A DNA stretch of 64,000 nucleotides. Origin: Amphritea balenae. Lineage in GTDB: Bacteria > Pseudomonadota > Gammaproteobacteria > Pseudomonadales > Balneatricaceae. The stretch covers positions 186,001 to 250,000 of the forward strand of contig NZ_RQXV01000001.1 of the NCBI RefSeq assembly GCF_003858655.1, in the 5' to 3' direction. Below are positions 61,061 to 64,000 of the stretch, piece by piece. The first letter of the stretch is position 1; every line of letters begins with the position of its first letter. Below the pieces are notes generated by a model that saw only the letters and a program-made list of their open reading frames with translations, ran no database searches and was not told the origin of the DNA. A program made the position numbers and the translations under genes.

Positions 61061-62569
61061 ATGAGTTCTGATATCGCTCAACCAGGAGCAGACAGCAATC
61101 TTCTCCGAGCAGAAGATAAGACCACAAACAGTCCGCAAAAGTGGATGATATTCTTTGGTTCAATCATGGCCTTTTTCGCCTACCTGTCGACTCAGCACGT
61201 CGAAGGCGAACCTTATGGTTTTTACAGTCTGCTTCCAGCACTGTTGATTCTGTTTGTCGCAGTGATTACCAAGAAGCCTCTTGAATCAATCTTTGCCGGT
61301 ATTATTGCCGGCCTTCTGCTACTGGATCCAACCAATGTTATTACCGGCCTGGGCGATCTTTCCCTTAACGTAGTAATGGATGAAACTATCGCCTGGATCG
61401 TTCTTGTATGCGGCATGATGGGCGGCCTGATCAACATGCTGGAACGCGGCGGTAGCGTACTCAGCTTTGGCGAGATGCTGGCCAAGCGGATTAAAACCAA
61501 GCGCGGCACCATGCTAACCACTTGTACTCTGGGTATCATGGTATTCATCGATGACTACCTGAACTCTCTGGCAGTATCCGCCTCAATGAAAAACCTGACC
61601 GATCGCTACAAAATCTCCCGTGAGAAACTGGCGTTTCTGGTCGACTCTACTGCAGCACCTGTCTGTATTCTGGTGCCGGTCTCTACCTGGGCGGTTTACT
61701 TTGCAGCCCTGCTTGAAGAAAACGGCGCAGTCGCTGAAGGCAACGGCATGTCGCTGTATATCGAGTCAATTCCTTACATGGTATATGGCTGGGTTGCTCT
61801 GCTGGTCGTATTCCTGGTTGCCGCAGGCATTCTGGGTGACTTTGGTGCAATGAAAACCGCCGAAAAGCGTGCTCAGGCAGGTCAGCCAATTCCTCCTGGC
61901 ATCCAACAGGATGGTTTCGATACTTCAGGTATGAAGAAAACGGCGCCTATTGTCGGTCTGCTGAACTTCCTGATGCCTATGGCCGTACTGGTTGCAGCCA
62001 GTGTGTACTACGAGATCGATCTGTTATTGGGTGCATTGGTTGCGTCCATGTTCACCATGGTTCTGTACTTCTGGCAACGCCTGCTAAGTTTCGGTCAGCT
62101 GGTTGATTCGATGCTGGATGGCTTTAAAGTCATGCTCCATCCGATCGCCGTGGTATGTGCCGGTTTCATGGTTAAAGAGGTTAACGATCAACTGGGTATG
62201 ACGCCATACATCATCGATTCTCTGGCACCTTACCTGTCTAAAGAGCTGCTACCTGCGTTGGTATTTGCCTCTATGGCTGCAGTAGTCTTCGCTACAGGTT
62301 CTAGCTGGGGTGTATTCGTGGTATCCCTGCCGATCGTAATCCCTATGGCAATCAGTCTGGATATGTCTATGCCACTGACAGTAGGCGCCCTGTTGTCTGC
62401 CTCTGCATTCGGTAGCCATGCCTGTTTCTTCAGTGACTCTACCGTATTGTCATCGCAAGGTTCAGGCTGTACCCCAATGCAACACGCTATGACGCAGATT
62501 CCATACGCACTGATCGGTGCGGTACTGGCATTCGCATCACTGATCGTACTAGGCTTTGTTTTTGCCTAA
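61061..62569 (+). CDS. NhaC-family Na+/H+ antiporter
   Basis: A 502-residue membrane protein with about 11-12 hydrophobic segments. The NhaC signatures are ESIFAGIIAGLLLLDPTNVI, MVFIDDYLNSLAVSASMKN, DSTAAPVCILVPVSTWAVYF and FSDSTVLSSQGSGCTPMQHA. Some family members exchange organic substrates instead of protons, so the coupling is unsettled. Codon bias is strong. It lies downstream of the PuuB-like oxidase gene and may be part of the same metabolic neighbourhood, for example as an amino-acid or amine exchanger. Confidence 0.87.
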   Translation: MSSDIAQPGADSNLLRAEDKTTNSPQKWMIFFGSIMAFFAYLSTQHVEGEPYGFYSLLPALLILFVAVITKKPLESIFAGIIAGLLLLDPTNVITGLGDLSLNVVMDETIAWIVLVCGMMGGLINMLERGGSVLSFGEMLAKRIKTKRGTMLTTCTLGIMVFIDDYLNSLAVSASMKNLTDRYKISREKLAFLVDSTAAPVCILVPVSTWAVYFAALLEENGAVAEGNGMSLYIESIPYMVYGWVALLVVFLVAAGILGDFGAMKTAEKRAQAGQPIPPGIQQDGFDTSGMKKTAPIVGLLNFLMPMAVLVAASVYYEIDLLLGALVASMFTMVLYFWQRLLSFGQLVDSMLDGFKVMLHPIAVVCAGFMVKEVNDQLGMTPYIIDSLAPYLSKELLPALVFASMAAVVFATGSSWGVFVVSLPIVIPMAISLDMSMPLTVGALLSASAFGSHACFFSDSTVLSSQGSGCTPMQHAMTQIPYALIGAVLAFASLIVLGFVFA

Positions 62570-62610
62570 AGACAGAACAAGACAGCGGTGAAACCGCTAT
62601 GTTGAAAACT

Positions 62611-62636
62611 AAAATGGAGGCCTTGCCTCCATTTTT
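62611..62636 (+). terminator. Intrinsic terminator after the antiporter gene
   Basis: AAAATGGAGG and CCTCCATTTT pair with a CCTTG loop and T follows. A smaller hairpin (AGCGGT/ACCGCT, 62584-62598) precedes it. Confidence 0.9.
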
Positions 62637-62714
62637 AATATCCACTCGCAGGCGCCAATGGCTCCTTTCTAGCATGCGGCAACGCCGTATATAGCCACTT
62701 CTCAGGTTTTTACT

Positions 62715-63674
62715 ATGCCGATCAGATCGCCTAAAGTCGCCGTTTGCTTACTGCTGTTAGTAAGCTTCGTTTGGGGTGCTGAGTTTGTTCTGATCGATCT
62801 GGCCGTAGCAAAGATGCCAACCCATGCCTTCAATGCTATTCGCTTTTGCGTAGCAGCCGTTTCACTATTGCCTCTGCTTTGGTTCAGCAGACATCAATTG
62901 CAAGGCGTTCGCTGGCTTCCCCTACTCAGTGCCAGTGCTCTGCTGGGCTTTATGTTGTTTATCGGTTTCTATACCCAAACCGAAGGCCTTCGCTTTACCT
63001 CTGTTTCCAATGCCGGATTTATTACTGGCCTGAATGTTCCTTTGGTACCCTTACTGGGCTTTCTTCTGTTTCGCACCCAGGTTGCCCGTTCGGTATGGGT
63101 GGGGGTTATTGTTGCGACCGCAGGCCTCTATTTGCTGACCATGGGCGAAGCTCTGGAGATTAACCGGGGGGATATGCTGGTATTGATCTGCGCATTTGGT
63201 TTTGCCAGCCATATACTACTGACCGGTCGATTTGTGGATTCAATGCCGGTCGTGCCACTGAGCATCCTGCAACTCATCGCCGTAGCAATTTATAGCACCA
63301 TTGCTGCAGCCCTAAGTCCCGAACCGGCACTCTACTATGCTGACTCAACACCTCTGACCTGGCAGGACCATCTGCAGGACCCGATCATAATCAGCTCAAT
63401 TCTGGTTGCCGGTATTCTGGGCACTGCATACGCCTTCTGGGCGCAATCAGCCAGCCAACAAATTCTTGAGTCGCACAAAGTCGCGTTGATTTTCGCTGCT
63501 GAGCCTGTCTTTGCTCACTTAGCCGCCTGGCTGGTGCTCAATGAACATCTGGGAAATCAGGGGCTCATTGGAGCAGCCATGATTATCGCTGCGATGCTGA
63601 TATCAGAGCTGGGGGACAGAAAACAGAAAGTGACAGTACAACCTCTTGATCAGACCGCCGTTATCTCAAAGTGA
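62715..63674 (+). CDS. DMT-superfamily (EamA) transporter
   Basis: A 319-residue membrane protein with ten predicted helices and two EamA domains. The first starts SFVWGAEFVLIDLAVAKMPT and includes FTSVSNAGFITGLNVPLVPL; the second starts at about residue 150 and includes LAAWLVLNEHLGNQGLIGAA. EamA proteins export amino acids or other metabolites; the substrate is unknown. It is preceded by a terminator and convergent with the partial cyclic-nucleotide-binding gene. Confidence 0.87.
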   Translation: MPIRSPKVAVCLLLLVSFVWGAEFVLIDLAVAKMPTHAFNAIRFCVAAVSLLPLLWFSRHQLQGVRWLPLLSASALLGFMLFIGFYTQTEGLRFTSVSNAGFITGLNVPLVPLLGFLLFRTQVARSVWVGVIVATAGLYLLTMGEALEINRGDMLVLICAFGFASHILLTGRFVDSMPVVPLSILQLIAVAIYSTIAAALSPEPALYYADSTPLTWQDHLQDPIIISSILVAGILGTAYAFWAQSASQQILESHKVALIFAAEPVFAHLAAWLVLNEHLGNQGLIGAAMIIAAMLISELGDRKQKVTVQPLDQTAVISK

Positions 63675-63684
63675 TGATGAAAAG

Positions 63685-64000
63685 CTAAGATTTTTCAGCA
63701 TGCATCTGATCCAGATGACTAATTTCACGGCTCATTTCACGCGCAATATTGATCAGGAAGATCTGGAACATCTGAGGAAACTTATCACACAGTTGGTGGA
63801 ACAGATCTGAACTAACTTCCAGCAGATAACCGCTGTCAGCCATCACCGCATCTCCTCTGCGCTGATGTAAGCCAATCATGCCCACAAATCCTACTTGCTC
63901 ACCAGCCTGATAGCGCCGTATAAAGACCTTATCTGAGCCAGACTCTTTCGCCTGGAAGAAGCTGATCGAACCACTTAACACTACATAAAACTTATCTGAG
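63685..64000 (-). CDS. Cyclic nucleotide-binding domain protein, cut by window edge
   Basis: About 105 codons of the C-terminal part of a cyclic-nucleotide-binding (Crp-type) domain are visible: the frame runs to base 64000 without a start. It contains DKFYVVLSGSISFFQAKESG, then GEQVGFVGMIGLHQRRGDAV, and ends after helix LDQMHAEKS. No helix-turn-helix follows, so this is not an ordinary Crp regulator but a stand-alone or C-terminal sensory domain. The N-terminal part lies outside the window. Confidence 0.8.
   Translation of the reverse strand, partial: SDKFYVVLSGSISFFQAKESGSDKVFIRRYQAGEQVGFVGMIGLHQRRGDAVMADSGYLLEVSSDLFHQLCDKFPQMFQIFLINIAREMSREISHLDQMHAEKS

Noticed and set aside
1-64000. CRISPR array, prophage, insertion sequence or integron
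   Set aside because: No regularly spaced direct repeats, transposase, integrase or phage structural genes were seen.

Overview
The window reads as chromosomal DNA of a marine-type gammaproteobacterium, most likely in or near the Oceanospirillales. This is an inference from gene content: E. coli-like tRNA-Glu, TmcA, ModEABC, PxpABC and DecR homologues, TRAP and NhaC-type sodium-linked transport, and a Tad pilus locus. No rRNA, CRISPR array, insertion sequence, integrase or prophage was seen. Coding density is high and nearly all genes look intact. The two window edges cut a YbaK-type deacylase (left) and a cyclic-nucleotide-binding protein (right).

Layout. 1-14.7 kb is housekeeping and mixed genes: YbaK, a CigR/RcnB-like secreted protein, a SYLF protein, a divergent LysR/GST pair with a 20-bp palindrome at the LysR start, an O-antigen-ligase-like protein and MOSC protein, TmcA, an FGGY kinase and a GDPD facing each other with no gap, a degenerate GGDEF protein, DUF924, a YfcG-type GST, and an uncharacterised protein with a duplicated winged-helix-like module joined to a nuclease-like C-terminus. 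14.8-18.3 kb is modE divergent from modABC, with a ModE-like operator between them. 18.3-32.2 kb is an AraC-type regulator followed by a complete co-oriented tad/flp locus: pilin, prepilin peptidase, an AAA+ ATPase, CpaB, secretin, lipoprotein, TadG-like, two TadE-like proteins, TadZ, TadA, TadB, TadC and TadD. Two strong hairpins lie inside this locus. 32.3-36.3 kb holds an HPF-type ribosome hibernation factor, an SH3b protein, a stand-alone CcmI-C-like protein, a GST, an EAL-HDOD protein and tRNA-Glu.

37.1-41.3 kb is the most interesting metabolic unit: a DUF1445 (D-glutamate cyclase) gene, pxpA-pxpB-pxpC (5-oxoprolinase) and a DUF4392 (C-terminal D-glutamate-cyclase-like) gene in one run. 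The two flanking genes together match the two domains of the animal D-glutamate cyclase. About 4 kb downstream is a D-amino-acid aminotransferase-like gene, which suggests a D-glutamate to oxoproline to glutamate route. Next to it is a cysteine-desulfhydrase-like gene divergent from a DecR-like regulator, a probable cysteine detoxification pair.

47-64 kb holds RecQ, DUF3422, and an amine or amino-acid catabolic and transport region. It contains a class III aminotransferase, a succinate-semialdehyde-dehydrogenase-like enzyme, a TRAP transporter with its own universal stress protein (gene order as in teaABCD), two similar LysR regulators framing the TRAP genes, a PuuB-like oxidase and an NhaC antiporter, followed by an EamA exporter. 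The 185 bases after the aminotransferase stop codon carry four nested or interlocking inverted repeats ending in a strong terminator. This is a candidate structured RNA that I cannot assign. Two related palindromic intergenic repeats occur near 52.3 kb and 60.9 kb.
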